A stretch of DNA of 64,000 nt from Metallibacterium scheffleri (GTDB taxonomy: Bacteria; Pseudomonadota; Gammaproteobacteria; Xanthomonadales; Rhodanobacteraceae), in contig NZ_LDOS01000002.1 of assembly GCF_002077135.1 (NCBI RefSeq), positions 1,885,865 through 1,949,864 of the forward strand, given 5' to 3'. The notes below the pieces were generated by a model. The model had not been told where the DNA came from. It ran no database searches and saw nothing but the letters and a program-made list of their open reading frames with translations. A program made the position numbers and the translations under genes. Below, one piece after another: positions 27,154 to 37,264 of this stretch (its first letter is position 1; each line of letters starts with the position of its first letter).

Positions 27154-28011
27154 TCACCCTTCGCGCCAGATCAGCGTAGCCATGCGTCCGCTGTCCGCAC
27201 CGTCGCGGCGGTAGGAATAAAAGCGCGCATCGCTGAACGTATCGAAATCGCCGCCGTACACATCCGCGACACCGCAGCGCCGCAGGCGCAGTCGCGCCAG
27301 TGCGGCCAGATCGCACTGCCAGTGGCCCGGGCGCGTGGCATGAAAAGCCTGTGCGGCGTCGGCATCAGCATCGACGAATGCGGCGCGCACGCGCGCATCC
27401 ACCTCATAGGACGCAGCGCCGATGCCAGGCCCGATCCACGCGAGCAACCCGGCTGGCACGACGCGCAGCGCGGCGATCGCGGCCTCGAGAACGCCTTCGG
27501 CGAGTCCGCGCCAGCCGGCGTGCGCGGCAGCCACCACGCTGCCATCACGCGTGGCAATCAGCACCGGCAGGCAATCGGCACTGAGGATGGCCAGCACTAC
27601 GCCCGGGGTGCGCGTGATAGCGGCATCGGCGTCGGGTTCGGCGTGGGGCGTGTCCCAGCGCTGCGGCCAAGGCAGCAGCGCGTCGGCTTGCCATACGCGC
27701 GTGCCATGGACCTGATGCAGCCAATGCGGCCAGGAACGCAAGCAAGCGCCCGCGGCCAGATCGCAGCGATTGCCATGCACGATCGCCGGATCGTCGCCGG
27801 CACGCGTGCCTATGTTGAACCGTGCATAGGCGCCCTGCGATCCACCCAGCGGCCCGCGCAACGTGGTCAGCGCACGCACGCCGGGCGGCGTCGGCCAGTC
27901 CGGGATCAGGCTGCTGCTGGCGAGCAGGTCGGCGCACATGGCCTGTATGCGCACGTTGCCACCGATGCACGGATGCTCGCTATCCTCGGGTCGATCGGTC
28001 ATGCCGCTCAC
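27154..28011 (-). CDS. pgeF: Purine nucleoside phosphorylase / laccase-domain protein PgeF (YfiH family)
   Basis: A 285-residue (282 from the inner ATG) YfiH/LACC1 fold protein with the zinc-site motifs QVHGTRVW, ILSADCLPVLI and AAHAGWRGLAEGVLEAAIA. Members act as purine nucleoside phosphorylases/adenosine deaminases and, in E. coli, correct mis-incorporated peptidoglycan side chains. The start is either GTG 28011, which overlaps the rluD stop (GTGA), or ATG 28002. The rluD-pgeF pair is a common gammaproteobacterial operon. Confidence 0.9.
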   Translation of the reverse strand: MSGMTDRPEDSEHPCIGGNVRIQAMCADLLASSSLIPDWPTPPGVRALTTLRGPLGGSQGAYARFNIGTRAGDDPAIVHGNRCDLAAGACLRSWPHWLHQVHGTRVWQADALLPWPQRWDTPHAEPDADAAITRTPGVVLAILSADCLPVLIATRDGSVVAAAHAGWRGLAEGVLEAAIAALRVVPAGLLAWIGPGIGAASYEVDARVRAAFVDADADAAQAFHATRPGHWQCDLAALARLRLRRCGVADVYGGDFDTFSDARFYSYRRDGADSGRMATLIWREG

Positions 28012-28964
28012 ACTCGCGAGATGACCGATTCGCGACGTAACACATCCAGCAGCGCAATGAAATCAGCCGGCAACGGCGCGCTGAATTCCAGCGCCGCTGC
28101 GCTGAAGGGATGCACGAACGCCAGCCGCTCGGCATGCAGCGCCTGGCGCTGGAATGCGCGCAGGGCAGCGATGAGTTGCGGCGTCGCGGCTGGTGGCAGG
28201 CGCAAGCCGCCGCCGTACAGCGGATCGCCGATCAGCGGATGACCGCTATGCGCCATATGCACGCGGATCTGGTGGGTGCGCCCGCTTTCCAGCGTGCAGT
28301 GCAGCAAGGTGTGGCCCCGCAGGCGCTCGCGCACGCGGTAATGGGTGCGCGCCGGACGTCCATCGTCGCGCACGGCCTGGCGCAGGCGATCCACCGGATG
28401 CCGGCCCAGCGGCGCATCCACGGTGCCGCCGGCGATCACCTCGCCGCGCACCAGCGCGAGGTACTGCCGCTGCACCGCGCGCGCCGCGATCATCTGCGTC
28501 AGCGCGGTGTGTGCGCGCAGCGAGCGCGCCACCAGCATCAGCCCCGAGGTGTCCTTGTCCAGCCGGTGCACGATGCCGGCGCGCGGCAACGTGCCGAGGC
28601 TGGCGTCGAAGTGCAGCAGCGCGTTCTGCAGCGTGCCGGAGGACACCCCGGCACCGGGATGCACGACCAGCCCGGCGGGCTTGTTCAGCACCAGCAGATC
28701 GTCGTCGACATGCAGCAGCTCCAGAGCAATGGCCTCCGGCGCGGCCGGCACGGCCTGCTCCAGCTCGGGTTCGAGCGCGATGCGCTCGCCGCCATGCAAG
28801 CGCTGGCTGGGGCTGCAATCGCCGCCATCGACACGCACACGGCCAGTACGTATCCAGCCGCTCAGACGCGCGCGTGAATAATCCGGAAACAACTCGGCCA
28901 GGGTCTGGTCGAGGCGCCGCCCCGCCGCCGCCGCGGGCACGTGCGCAACCAGCACCGCGCTCAT
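28008..28964 (-). CDS. rluD: 23S rRNA pseudouridine synthase RluD
   Basis: The 318-residue protein has an N-terminal S4 RNA-binding domain (GRRLDQTLAELFPDYSRARL, residues 16-35, then SGWIRTGRV) and an RluA-type catalytic domain with HRLDKDTSGLMLVA holding the catalytic Asp. RluD modifies helix 69 of 23S rRNA (positions 1911, 1915 and 1917 in E. coli). It is divergent from bamD, as in many gammaproteobacteria, with a 102-bp shared control region. Confidence 0.94.
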   Translation of the reverse strand: MSAVLVAHVPAAAAGRRLDQTLAELFPDYSRARLSGWIRTGRVRVDGGDCSPSQRLHGGERIALEPELEQAVPAAPEAIALELLHVDDDLLVLNKPAGLVVHPGAGVSSGTLQNALLHFDASLGTLPRAGIVHRLDKDTSGLMLVARSLRAHTALTQMIAARAVQRQYLALVRGEVIAGGTVDAPLGRHPVDRLRQAVRDDGRPARTHYRVRERLRGHTLLHCTLESGRTHQIRVHMAHSGHPLIGDPLYGGGLRLPPAATPQLIAALRAFQRQALHAERLAFVHPFSAAALEFSAPLPADFIALLDVLRRESVISRV

Positions 28965-29066
28965 GCGCGCGCACCTGCCGGGTTGCCCGGGTCACGCGCG
29001 CTTAACGCAAGGCCCCGGTGGCTTTCCGTTACACTTGGCGCTTTGCCACGCTTGCGGATTGTCTTC

Positions 29067-29927
29067 ATGCGCTCCATCCGGCTGTTTGTGCTGCTTGCAT
29101 TGGTGCTGGCTCTGCCGGCGTGCTCATTGTTTCACGGCAAGCGCGACAATCTCGACACGATGACGGTCGAGGCGCTGTACGACCACGCCACGACCGCGCT
29201 GAAGAACAGCAACTATGGCGGTGCCGAGCAGCTTTACAACAAGCTGATCGCGCGTTTCCCCTACGGACCTTACACCGAGCGCGCGCAGATCAACCTCGCC
29301 TACGCGCAATTCAAGAACGACCAGCCCGACGATGCCTACGCCACGGCCAACCGTTACATCAAGACCTACCCGGCCGCGAACGACATCGCCTACGCCTATT
29401 ACCTGCGCGGACTGATCAACTTCAATCGCTCCGGCGGCATGCTTTCGCGCATCTTCCCGGTCAACCGCAGCAAGCGCGATCAGGGTTACGCGGTGCAGTC
29501 GTTCGATGACTTCAGCCAATTGCTGCAACGCTATCCGACCAGTCCCTACGCACAGGACGCGCGTCAGCGCATGATCTGGCTGCGCAACGGACTGGCGCAG
29601 TTCGAGATGAACATCGCGTTCTATTACTACGAGCGCCAGGCCTACATTGCCTCGCTGAACCGCGCCAAATACGTGCTCGAACACTATCAGCAGGCGCCGC
29701 AAACCGGCGATGCGCTGGCGCTGATGGTGCAGAGCTACAAGCACCTCGACGACCCCAAGCTGGCCGATCAGGCGCTGGCCGTGCTCAAGCTCAATTACCC
29801 GCATCACCCGTACTTCAAGCACCCCAACAGCTGGCCGCACTACAGCTCGGATCTGTGGCGGCTGATTCCATTCAAGGGCGGCTTCGGCGTGACTGATTCC
29901 GGGGTCACGGCCGCCAGCCAGAAGTGA
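29067..29927 (+). CDS. bamD: Outer membrane assembly lipoprotein BamD
   Basis: A 286-residue lipoprotein with a lipobox LPAC (Cys19) after a short signal sequence, followed by TPR repeats (ALYDHATTALKNSNYGGAEQ onwards and DQGYAVQSFDDFSQLLQRYP). It is the essential partner of BamA in inserting outer membrane beta-barrel proteins. ATG 29067 is chosen since the signal peptide starts there; upstream in-frame codons run back over rluD. Its last 23 bases overlap the 3' end of nadE on the other strand. Confidence 0.95.
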   Translation: MRSIRLFVLLALVLALPACSLFHGKRDNLDTMTVEALYDHATTALKNSNYGGAEQLYNKLIARFPYGPYTERAQINLAYAQFKNDQPDDAYATANRYIKTYPAANDIAYAYYLRGLINFNRSGGMLSRIFPVNRSKRDQGYAVQSFDDFSQLLQRYPTSPYAQDARQRMIWLRNGLAQFEMNIAFYYYERQAYIASLNRAKYVLEHYQQAPQTGDALALMVQSYKHLDDPKLADQALAVLKLNYPHHPYFKHPNSWPHYSSDLWRLIPFKGGFGVTDSGVTAASQK

Positions 29928-31548
29928 TCGGGTAGCGCCGTTCGCGTCCGAAGGCCCGCGTGGTCACCTTCGGCCCCGGTGCCGCCTGGCGGCGCTTGAA
30001 CTCGTTGACCAGCACCATGCGCGCCACGCGGCGCACGGTTTCGGCATCGAAACCGGCGGCGACGATTTCGGCCTGCGATTGCTCGCCCTCGACGAAGCGC
30101 TCGAGGATCGCATCGAGCAGGTCATACGGCGGCAGTAAATCCTGGTCGGTCTGCCCGGCGCGCAGTTCCGCCGATGGCGCGCGCTCGATCACGGCATGCG
30201 GAATCACTTCGCCCGCTGCCGAGTCGCGGGTCCCGGGTTCCTTCTGGTTGCGCCAGCGCGCCAGCGCATACACGGTGGTCTTGTACACGTCCTTGAGCGG
30301 CGCGTACGCCCCGCACATGTCGCCATACAGGGTCGCATAACCCACCGCCAGCTCGCTCTTGTTGCCGGTGGACAGCAGCAGCGCACCGAACTTGTTGGAC
30401 AATGCCATCAGCAGCACGCCGCGGATGCGCGATTGCAGGTTTTCCTCGGTCACATCCGGCGCGCGACCGGCGAACTCCGGCGCCAGCGTATGCAACAGCG
30501 CCGCGAAGGCGGGCTCGATCGGCAGCTCGGCGCAGCGCACGCCCAGCTTGCGCGCCTGCGCATCGGCTTCGCGCGCCGACAGATCGGAGGTGAAGCGCGA
30601 GGGCAACCGGTAAGCACGGACATGCTCGGCGCCCAGCGCGTCCACCGCCAGCACGAGCGTGAGCGCCGAATCGATGCCGCCGGACAGCCCCAGCAGCACG
30701 TCGGAGAAACCATTCTTGCGCACGTAATCGCGGATGCCACGCACCAGACCTGCATACAGCACGGCCTCGGCAGAGACATCGGCCACGGCGGGCCAACCCT
30801 GTGCCCGCAGGGTGCGCGTCGCGGACTCGAACTCGGCCCACAGCAACGCGTCGAGGAAGGCCGGCGCACGCGCAGCCACCGTGCCATCGCCGTGCACCAG
30901 CAGCGAACCGCCGTCGTAGACCACCTCGTCCTGCCCGCCGACCAGGTTGAGGTAGGCGATGGCGCAACCGGTTTCGCGCGCGCGCGCCACCAGCATCATC
31001 TCGCGCTCGGCCGCCTTGGCCGCGTCCCACGGCGAGGCGTTGATCACCACGATCAGCTCGGCGCCGGCGCGCGCCGCCGCTGCGGCCGGCTCAGCCTGCC
31101 ACACGTCCTCGCAGATCAGCATGGCGACGCGCACACCGCCGATCACGGCAATGCTGCTGGCACTGCCCGGACGGAAATAGCGCCGGTCGTCGAACACACC
31201 GTAGTTAGGCAGCGTCTGTTTGTGCGCGATCTGCACGACATGGCCCTCGCGCAGCAGGGCGGCGGCGTTGTACACCTCGCCCTCGCTGTGCGGGAAGCCG
31301 ACCAGGACTGCCAGGCCATCGGTCGCGGCCGCCAGGGAGTCCAGCTCCTGCTGGCAGGCGGCGAGGAAACTCGGGCGCAGCAACAGGTCTTCCGGTGGAT
31401 AACCGCTCAGGGTCAGCTCGGGACAGACCAGAAGGTCGGCGCCACCTGCGCGTGCCTCGCGCATCAGCTCGCGCACCTGCACCGCATTGGCCGCGACGGC
31501 GCCGACGGGAAAATCATGCTGGGCCAGCGCCAAGCGCAATGTCGCCAT
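29905..31548 (-). CDS. nadE: NAD+ synthase (glutamine/ammonia-dependent)
   Basis: The 547-residue enzyme has an N-terminal nitrilase-type glutaminase domain and a C-terminal NAD synthetase domain. The glutaminase Glu-Lys-Cys triad is visible as Glu44 in VCPELTLSGYPPED, Lys in HKQTLPNYGVFDD and Cys in LICEDVW. The synthetase domain has LSGGIDSALTLVLA, STGNKSELAVGY and DLLPPYD. It amidates nicotinic acid adenine dinucleotide to NAD+. ATG 31548 begins the family-like MATLRLALAQHDFPVGA; the 40-residue upstream extension is rejected. The 223 bp to the kdp genes hold both promoters. Confidence 0.95.
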   Translation of the reverse strand: MATLRLALAQHDFPVGAVAANAVQVRELMREARAGGADLLVCPELTLSGYPPEDLLLRPSFLAACQQELDSLAAATDGLAVLVGFPHSEGEVYNAAALLREGHVVQIAHKQTLPNYGVFDDRRYFRPGSASSIAVIGGVRVAMLICEDVWQAEPAAAAARAGAELIVVINASPWDAAKAAEREMMLVARARETGCAIAYLNLVGGQDEVVYDGGSLLVHGDGTVAARAPAFLDALLWAEFESATRTLRAQGWPAVADVSAEAVLYAGLVRGIRDYVRKNGFSDVLLGLSGGIDSALTLVLAVDALGAEHVRAYRLPSRFTSDLSAREADAQARKLGVRCAELPIEPAFAALLHTLAPEFAGRAPDVTEENLQSRIRGVLLMALSNKFGALLLSTGNKSELAVGYATLYGDMCGAYAPLKDVYKTTVYALARWRNQKEPGTRDSAAGEVIPHAVIERAPSAELRAGQTDQDLLPPYDLLDAILERFVEGEQSQAEIVAAGFDAETVRRVARMVLVNEFKRRQAAPGPKVTTRAFGRERRYPITSGWRP

Positions 31549-31771
31549 GGAGGTCCGATCCGTGATGGGGGTGTGCGCCGCGGCGGCAATCTCCGGCTTG
31601 TGGTGGCGCGCGCCCGGACCTGCATTGTAGTGCGTCGGCACCCGGCAACCGCAGCAGCCCCGCGCCACCGGCCTCCGGCACTTACGGCTTTTTTATGCGA
31701 GCGGCGGCGATTTGTATCCCGTACTTATGCGCTGCGCGGGACAGTGCGGTGGTCTCTCCGGGAGTTCATCC

Positions 31772-31867
31772 ATGGATATCGTCTACCTCCTCCTGCTGCT
31801 GGTGCTGGCCGGGTCCACGCTTGGTTTTCTGCTTCTGTGCGAACGCCTGCGGGGGCGCCGCCCATGA
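31772..31867 (+). CDS. Tiny membrane protein upstream of kdpF
   Basis: A 31-codon ORF opens with GGGAG before ATG 31772 and encodes MDIVYLLLLLVLAGSTLGFL followed by LLCERLRGRRP, a single membrane helix with a basic end. Its TGA overlaps the kdpF ATG (ATGA), so it would be the first gene of the kdp operon. Small ORFs with a C-terminal C(E/D)RL-like end occur before kdpF in other proteobacteria as far as I recall; none has a function known to me. A role as a Kdp accessory peptide or as a translational lead-in is inference. Confidence 0.6.
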   Translation: MDIVYLLLLLVLAGSTLGFLLLCERLRGRRP

Positions 31868-31956
31868 ACATCACCTATGGCATCGCGCTGCTGGTCGCCA
31901 TCGCGCTGGCCGTGTACCTGATCGTGGCGCTGCTGAAACCGGAGTGGTTCGAATGA
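31864..31956 (+). CDS. kdpF: KdpF, small subunit of the potassium-transporting ATPase
   Basis: A 30-residue single-helix peptide, MNITYGIALLVAIALAVYLI followed by [10 protein letters not shown], matches the KdpF pattern of one helix ending in a (K/N)PE-F tail. KdpF stabilises the KdpABC complex in the inner membrane. It overlaps the ORF before it and kdpA after it by ATGA at both ends, giving tight translational coupling. Confidence 0.88.
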   Translation: MNITYGIALLVAIALAVYLIVALLKPEWFE

Positions 31957-33734
31957 GCACCAACGATTACCTGCAGATGGCGCTGTATATGGTCGTGCTG
32001 CTGGCGCTGGTCAAGCCCGTCGGCGCCTACATGGCGCTGGTGTTCGCCGAGACGCCAAACCGCGTGACCTGCTTCGGCGCACCGATCGAACGCTTGCTCT
32101 ACCGCCTCGGTGGCATTCGTGCCGACGAGGAAATGAGCTGGAAGCGCTACGCCCTGGCCATGCTGCTGTTCAATCTGCTCGGCTTGCTGGCCCTGTATCT
32201 GCTGCAGCGCGTGCAGCAGTGGCTGCCGCTGAACACGCAGCACCTCGGCGCAGTGGCGCCAGGCTCGGCCATGAATACCGCGATCAGTTTCGCCAGCAAT
32301 ACCAACTGGCAAGGTTATGCCGGTGAAACCACGATGAGTTATCTCACCGACATGCTCGGCCTGACGGTGCAGAATTTTCTCTCCGCGGCAACCGGCATCG
32401 CGGTGTTGCTGGCGGTGATCCGCGGTTTCATCCGGCGCAATGCCGCTACGGTCGGCAATTTCTGGGTCGATCTGACGCGCTCGACGCTGTACGTGCTGCT
32501 GCCGCTGTCGCTGCTGCTGGCACTGGCGCTGAGCTCGCAGGGCGTGATCCAGAATCTGCGGCCTTACGTCGACGCGCATCTGCTGCAGGCCACCACGCAA
32601 ACGGTCGCCACGCAGCGCGCCGATGGCCACAGCAGCAGCCGGCTGATCCCCGTGACGACGCAACTGTTGCCGATGGGCCCGGCGGCCTCGCAGATCGCCA
32701 TCAAGCAACTGGGCACCAACGGCGGCGGATTTTTCAACGTCAACTCGGCGCACCCGTTCGAGAACCCGACGCCGCTGAGCAACTTTCTGGAGATGCTGGC
32801 GATCCTGCTGATTCCCGCCGCGCTCTGCTACACCTTCGGCGAAATGGTGGGCGATCGCCGCCAGGGCTGGGCGCTGTTGGCGGTGATGACGGTGATCTTC
32901 GTGCCGTTGATGATCGGCTGCGTCGCCGCCGAACAAGCCGGCAATCCGGCGCTGCATGGATTGCACGTCGATCAGCACGCATCGGCGCTACAGGCCGGCG
33001 GCAACATGGAGGGCAAGGAAGTGCGTTTCGGCATCGTCGACTCGGCGATCTGGTCGACGGCGACGACCGCGGCATCGAACGGATCGGTCAACTCCATGCT
33101 CGATTCCTACACGCCGCTGGGGGGGCTGATCCCGCTGTGGCTGATGCAGCTGGGCGAGGTGATTTACGGCGGCGTCGGCTCGGGCCTGTACGGCATGCTC
33201 GCCTTCGCCGTGGTGGCCGTGTTCATCGCCGGCCTGATGGTCGGACGCACACCGGAATATCTCGGCAAGAAGATCGAAGCCTACGAGATGAAGATGGCCA
33301 GCCTGGTGGTGCTGATCCCGTGCGCGCTGGTGACCATCGGCACCGCGATCGCAGTGCTCGCGCCGGCGGGCCTCGCCGGCATGGCCAACCCCGGCGCGCA
33401 TGGCTTCACCGAGGTGCTGTACGCCTTGTCGTCGGCCTCCAACAACAACGGCAGCGCCTTCGCCGGACTGGCCGCGAACACGGCGTTCTACAACACCCTG
33501 CTCGGCATCTGCATGTACATCGCGCGCTATCCGCTGGCCATCGGCATGCTCGCCATCGCCGGCTCGCTGGCCGCGAAGAAACACGTGCCGGCCTCGGCCG
33601 GCACGCTGCCCACGCATACCCCGCTGTTCGTGGTGCTGCTGGCCGTCACCGTGATCGTGGTCGGCGCGCTGACCTTTCTGCCGGCGCTGGCCCTGGGCCC
33701 GATCGCCGAATCCCTGATGGCTACGGGACACTGA
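31953..33734 (+). CDS. kdpA: KdpA, potassium-binding subunit of the Kdp ATPase
   Basis: The 593-residue inner-membrane protein of the SKT channel superfamily carries the four selectivity-filter loops. Visible filter-region motifs include [38 protein letters not shown] and [12 protein letters not shown]. It takes up K+ and hands the transport cycle over to KdpB. ATG 31953 overlaps kdpF. The region between about residues 330 and 360 is the usual periplasmic loop. Confidence 0.96.
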   Translation: MSTNDYLQMALYMVVLLALVKPVGAYMALVFAETPNRVTCFGAPIERLLYRLGGIRADEEMSWKRYALAMLLFNLLGLLALYLLQRVQQWLPLNTQHLGAVAPGSAMNTAISFASNTNWQGYAGETTMSYLTDMLGLTVQNFLSAATGIAVLLAVIRGFIRRNAATVGNFWVDLTRSTLYVLLPLSLLLALALSSQGVIQNLRPYVDAHLLQATTQTVATQRADGHSSSRLIPVTTQLLPMGPAASQIAIKQLGTNGGGFFNVNSAHPFENPTPLSNFLEMLAILLIPAALCYTFGEMVGDRRQGWALLAVMTVIFVPLMIGCVAAEQAGNPALHGLHVDQHASALQAGGNMEGKEVRFGIVDSAIWSTATTAASNGSVNSMLDSYTPLGGLIPLWLMQLGEVIYGGVGSGLYGMLAFAVVAVFIAGLMVGRTPEYLGKKIEAYEMKMASLVVLIPCALVTIGTAIAVLAPAGLAGMANPGAHGFTEVLYALSSASNNNGSAFAGLAANTAFYNTLLGICMYIARYPLAIGMLAIAGSLAAKKHVPASAGTLPTHTPLFVVLLAVTVIVVGALTFLPALALGPIAESLMATGH

Positions 33735-33735
33735 C

Positions 33736-35802
33736 ATGAGCGCCACTACCCACAACGCGCGCGGTTTTGATCGCGCCATCCTCGCACGCGCGCTGGCGGA
33801 TTCGTTGCGCAAGCTGGCGCCGCGCGCCCAGTTTCGCAATCCGGTGATGTTCGTCGTCTTCGTGTGCAGCATTCTGACCACGGGACTGTGGCTGCAGGCG
33901 CTGGCGGGGCATGGCGAGGCGCCGACCGGATTCATTTTTGGCGTGGCCGCGTGGTTGTGGTTCACGCTGTTGTTCGCCAATTTCGCCGAGGCCATCGCCG
34001 AAGGCCGCGGCAAAGCCCAGGCGCAGGCTCTGCGCAGCGCGCGGCGCGACGTGCTGGCCAAGCGCATGCGCGACGCGCACGATCGCGGCAACGTCGAGTT
34101 CGTCCCGGCCGCCGATCTGCGCGCCGGCTATCTGGTGCTGGTCGAGACCGGCGATCTGGTGCCCGGCGACGGCGAAGTGGTCGAGGGCGCAGCGACCGTG
34201 GACGAGAGCGCTATCACCGGCGAGTCCGCACCGGTGATCCGCGAATCCGGCGGCGATCGCAACTCGGTCACTGGCGGCACGCGCGTGCTGTCCGACTGGC
34301 TGGTGGTGCGCATCGCCAGCAATCCCGGCGAGAGTTTTCTGGACCGCATGATCGCCATGGTCGAGGGCGCCTCGCGGCGCAAGACGCCCAACGAGATCGC
34401 ACTGACCATCCTGCTGGCCAAGTTCAGCCTGATCTTCCTGCTCGCCTGCACCACCTTGCTGCCGTATTCGCTGTACAGCGTGCACGCGGCCGGGCGTGGC
34501 GAGCCGATCACCCTCACGGTGCTGATCGCGCTGCTGGTGTGCCTGATCCCCACCACCATCGGCGGGCTGCTGTCCGCGATCGGCATCGCCGGCATGGACC
34601 GCATGATCCAGGCCAACGTGATCGCCACTTCGGGACGCGCGGTCGAGGCGGCGGGCGATGTCGACGTGCTGCTGCTGGACAAGACCGGCACGATCACCCT
34701 GGGCAACCGCCAGGCCGTGGCTTTCCACGCCGCGCCGGGCGTCGATCAGCCGACACTGGCGGATGCGGCGCAACTTGCCTCGCTGGCCGACGAGACGCCG
34801 GAAGGGCGCAGCATCGTGGTGTTGGCCAAGGAGGCGCACGGCCTGCGTGAGCGCGCACTCGACGGCATGCGCTTCGTACCATTCACCGCGCAAACGCGCA
34901 TGAGCGGCGTCGACGCGAGCACGCGCTGCGTCCGCAAGGGCGCGGTCGACGCCATCGAGAAATACCTGAGCGCAGCCGGTGCCAGCCTGCCCGCCGCGGT
35001 GCGCCGCGTGGCCGAGGACATCGCGCGCCGCGGCGCCACGCCACTGGCGGTGGCCGATGGCGCACGTGCGCTCGGCATCATCGAGCTCAAGGACATCGTC
35101 AAGGGCGGCATCCGCGAGCGCTTCGCCGAACTTCGCCGCATGGGCATCCGCACCATCATGATCACCGGCGACAACCCGCTGACCGCGGCAGCGATCGCCG
35201 CCGAGGCCGGGGTCGATGATTTCCTCGCCGAAGCCACGCCCGAGGCCAAGCTCAGGCTGATCCGCGACATCCAGGCCGAGGGCCGTCTGGTGGCGATGTG
35301 CGGCGACGGCACCAACGACGCCCCCGCGCTGGCGCAAGCCGACGTCGCGGTGGCCATGAACACCGGCACCCAGGCGGCCAAGGAAGCCGGCAACATGGTC
35401 GACTTGGATTCCAACCCGACCAAACTGATCGAGGTGGTCGAGATCGGCAAACAGATGCTGATCACGCGTGGCGCCTTGACGACGTTTTCCATCGCCAATG
35501 ACGTGGCCAAATACTTCGCCATCATTCCGGCCGCGTTCGCCTCGACCTACCCTGCGCTGGGCGTGCTCAACATCATGCATCTGGCCACACCGCGGAGCGC
35601 GATCCTGTCCGCGGTGATCTTCAACGCGCTGATCATCATCGTGTTGATCCCGCTGGCGCTGCGCGGCGTGCGCGCGCGCGCGCTGGGTGCCGCCGCGCTG
35701 CTGCGCCGCAACCTGCTGATCTACGGACTCGGCGGCCTGGTGGTGCCGTTCATCGGCATCAAACTGATCAACATGCTGCTGGTTGCTCTGCACTTCGCCT
35801 GA
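33736..35802 (+). CDS. kdpB: KdpB, P-type ATPase subunit
   Basis: The 688-residue P-type ATPase has the actuator motif ITGESAPV, the phosphorylation motif DKTGTIT (Asp315), the nucleotide-domain KGA motif in [10 protein letters not shown], the hinge [10 protein letters not shown] and [14 protein letters not shown]. It hydrolyses ATP to power K+ uptake by KdpA. It starts one base after the kdpA stop, and is followed after ten bases by the porin gene. Confidence 0.97.
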   Translation: MSATTHNARGFDRAILARALADSLRKLAPRAQFRNPVMFVVFVCSILTTGLWLQALAGHGEAPTGFIFGVAAWLWFTLLFANFAEAIAEGRGKAQAQALRSARRDVLAKRMRDAHDRGNVEFVPAADLRAGYLVLVETGDLVPGDGEVVEGAATVDESAITGESAPVIRESGGDRNSVTGGTRVLSDWLVVRIASNPGESFLDRMIAMVEGASRRKTPNEIALTILLAKFSLIFLLACTTLLPYSLYSVHAAGRGEPITLTVLIALLVCLIPTTIGGLLSAIGIAGMDRMIQANVIATSGRAVEAAGDVDVLLLDKTGTITLGNRQAVAFHAAPGVDQPTLADAAQLASLADETPEGRSIVVLAKEAHGLRERALDGMRFVPFTAQTRMSGVDASTRCVRKGAVDAIEKYLSAAGASLPAAVRRVAEDIARRGATPLAVADGARALGIIELKDIVKGGIRERFAELRRMGIRTIMITGDNPLTAAAIAAEAGVDDFLAEATPEAKLRLIRDIQAEGRLVAMCGDGTNDAPALAQADVAVAMNTGTQAAKEAGNMVDLDSNPTKLIEVVEIGKQMLITRGALTTFSIANDVAKYFAIIPAAFASTYPALGVLNIMHLATPRSAILSAVIFNALIIIVLIPLALRGVRARALGAAALLRRNLLIYGLGGLVVPFIGIKLINMLLVALHFA

Positions 35803-35812
35803 GGAAGCAATC

Positions 35813-36670
35813 ATGGCACTCACCCGCCCCGACTTCCCGGTAGCGCACTGCGTGTCGTGCCGTCACCGCCATGCGCTGCGACCGCTACTGCTGGTCTTGG
35901 CCGGTTGCGTGGGACTTCTCGCCACGCACCCTGTCCGCGCTGATGCCGCGCTCAACGGCAATGTCGCGATGGTGTCCGACTACGTGTTCCGCGGCCTGAC
36001 CCAGACCTGGGGCCAGCCGGCCTTGCAGGGTGGCGCCGGTATCCACGCCGACGGCTTCGACGCCGGTTTCTGGGGTTCGAGTGTCAATGCGCGCAGCTAC
36101 CCGGGAGGCGGTGACGAGCTCGACCTCTACGCCAGCTACGGCCGCGACTTCGGCGACGGCTTCAACTGGCGTGCCGGCCTGTATGGCTACCTGTATCCAG
36201 GTGCCAACCTCGACCATGCCGGCTTGCCTGCGCAATCGCTGGATACGGCCGAGGTCAACGCCGCGCTGGGCTGGCGCTGGTTCACTCTGCAATACAACCG
36301 CGCGCTCACCGACTACTTCGGTGCCGGCCGCGCCGCCGGCTTCCAGGGCGCCAGCCGTGGCACGAGCTACCTGCAACTGGACGCCCGCTTCGCGCTTGGC
36401 CCCGCGTGGACACTGGCGCTGCACGTCGGCCACACGCACTACACCACCACGCTGGCCGCGCCCCTGTCCGACGGCGCGCGCAATCCAAGCTACAGCGATT
36501 ACGGCATCACCGTGCTGCGCCAGCTCGATGCCCATTGGTCGCTGGGCGCCAGCCTCATCCATGCCACCAACGCGGCCTATTACCGCGCCACCGCCAGCTA
36601 CCTCGACGCCAGCAACATGCTTGATGTCGGCGGCACGCGCGGCATCGTGACGTTGCAAGGCTCGTTCTGA
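35813..36670 (+). CDS. Putative TorF-type outer membrane porin inside the kdp operon
   Basis: A 285-residue exported protein (signal peptide in residues 20-45, ending near VRADAAL) of the TorF/Gcw_chp family. It has VSDYVFRGLTQTWGQPALQG at its start, which is the family hallmark, then alternating aromatic beta-strand segments (DLYASYGRDFGDGFNWRAGL; WRWFTLQYNRALTDYFG) and a terminal Phe (LQGSF). Family members are predicted outer membrane beta-barrels of unknown solute. The start has GAGGAAG just upstream. It lies between kdpB and kdpC on one strand with short gaps, so it is probably co-transcribed with the pump and may assist K+ passage across the outer membrane (inference). Confidence 0.82.
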   Translation: MALTRPDFPVAHCVSCRHRHALRPLLLVLAGCVGLLATHPVRADAALNGNVAMVSDYVFRGLTQTWGQPALQGGAGIHADGFDAGFWGSSVNARSYPGGGDELDLYASYGRDFGDGFNWRAGLYGYLYPGANLDHAGLPAQSLDTAEVNAALGWRWFTLQYNRALTDYFGAGRAAGFQGASRGTSYLQLDARFALGPAWTLALHVGHTHYTTTLAAPLSDGARNPSYSDYGITVLRQLDAHWSLGASLIHATNAAYYRATASYLDASNMLDVGGTRGIVTLQGSF

Positions 36671-36682
36671 CCGGAGTTGCCC

Positions 36683-37264
36683 ATGCGTATGCTGTTGCGC
36701 CAATCGCTTTCCCTGCTGCTGCTGCTGACCCTGCTCACCGGCGTGCTGTATCCACTGGCCTGTACCGGGCTGGCGCAACTGATTTTCCCGCGCCAGGCCG
36801 ACGGCAGCCTGATCGTGCGCGACGGGCAGGTCCTGGGCTCGCGCCTGATCGGCCAGAGTTTCAGCGGACCGGCTTATTTCTGGAGCCGGCCCTCGGCCAC
36901 CACGCCCTATGCGTACGCTGCCGATGCGTCCTCGGGTTCCAATCTCGGGCCGACCAATCCGGCCCTGCGCAACGCGATCGAGCGACGCATTGCCGCGCTG
37001 CAAGCCGCCGATCCGGCCCAGCACGGCTCGATCCCGGTGGATCTAGTCACGTCCTCGGCCAGCGGGCTCGACCCGGACATCACCCCGGCAGCGGCGCAGT
37101 ACCAGCTCGCGCGCGTGGCGCAGGCGCGGCATCTTCCGCCGGCGGCCGTGCAAGCCATGATCCGGGCCTCCACGCGTGCGCGGCAGTGGGGTGTGCTGGG
37201 CGAGCCGCGCGTCAACGTGCTGGAACTGAATCTGCGCCTGGATGGCTTGTGGTCGCGGCACTGA
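36683..37264 (+). CDS. kdpC: KdpC subunit of the potassium-transporting ATPase
   Basis: The 193-residue protein has one N-terminal membrane helix and the KdpC domain. Signature stretches are GSRLIGQSF, YFWSRPSATTPYAY, SGSNLGPTNPAL, SASGLDPDITPAAAQYQ and the C-terminal RVNVLELNLRLD. It increases the nucleotide affinity of KdpB. ATG 36683 has CCGGAG six bases before it; a TTG at 36677 is the only longer option. The stop codon lies within the left terminal repeat of the MITE-like element that follows. Confidence 0.95.
   Translation: MRMLLRQSLSLLLLLTLLTGVLYPLACTGLAQLIFPRQADGSLIVRDGQVLGSRLIGQSFSGPAYFWSRPSATTPYAYAADASSGSNLGPTNPALRNAIERRIAALQAADPAQHGSIPVDLVTSSASGLDPDITPAAAQYQLARVAQARHLPPAAVQAMIRASTRARQWGVLGEPRVNVLELNLRLDGLWSRH

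Noticed and set aside
33721..35823. A 700-codon open frame on the minus strand opposite kdpB (and similar long antisense frames at 969-2000, 14427-15992, 25401-26999, 37405-39015, 48356-50584)
   Set aside because: GC-rich coding DNA leaves the opposite strand open; these frames are His/Arg/Gln-rich, have no motifs and lie over well-identified genes.
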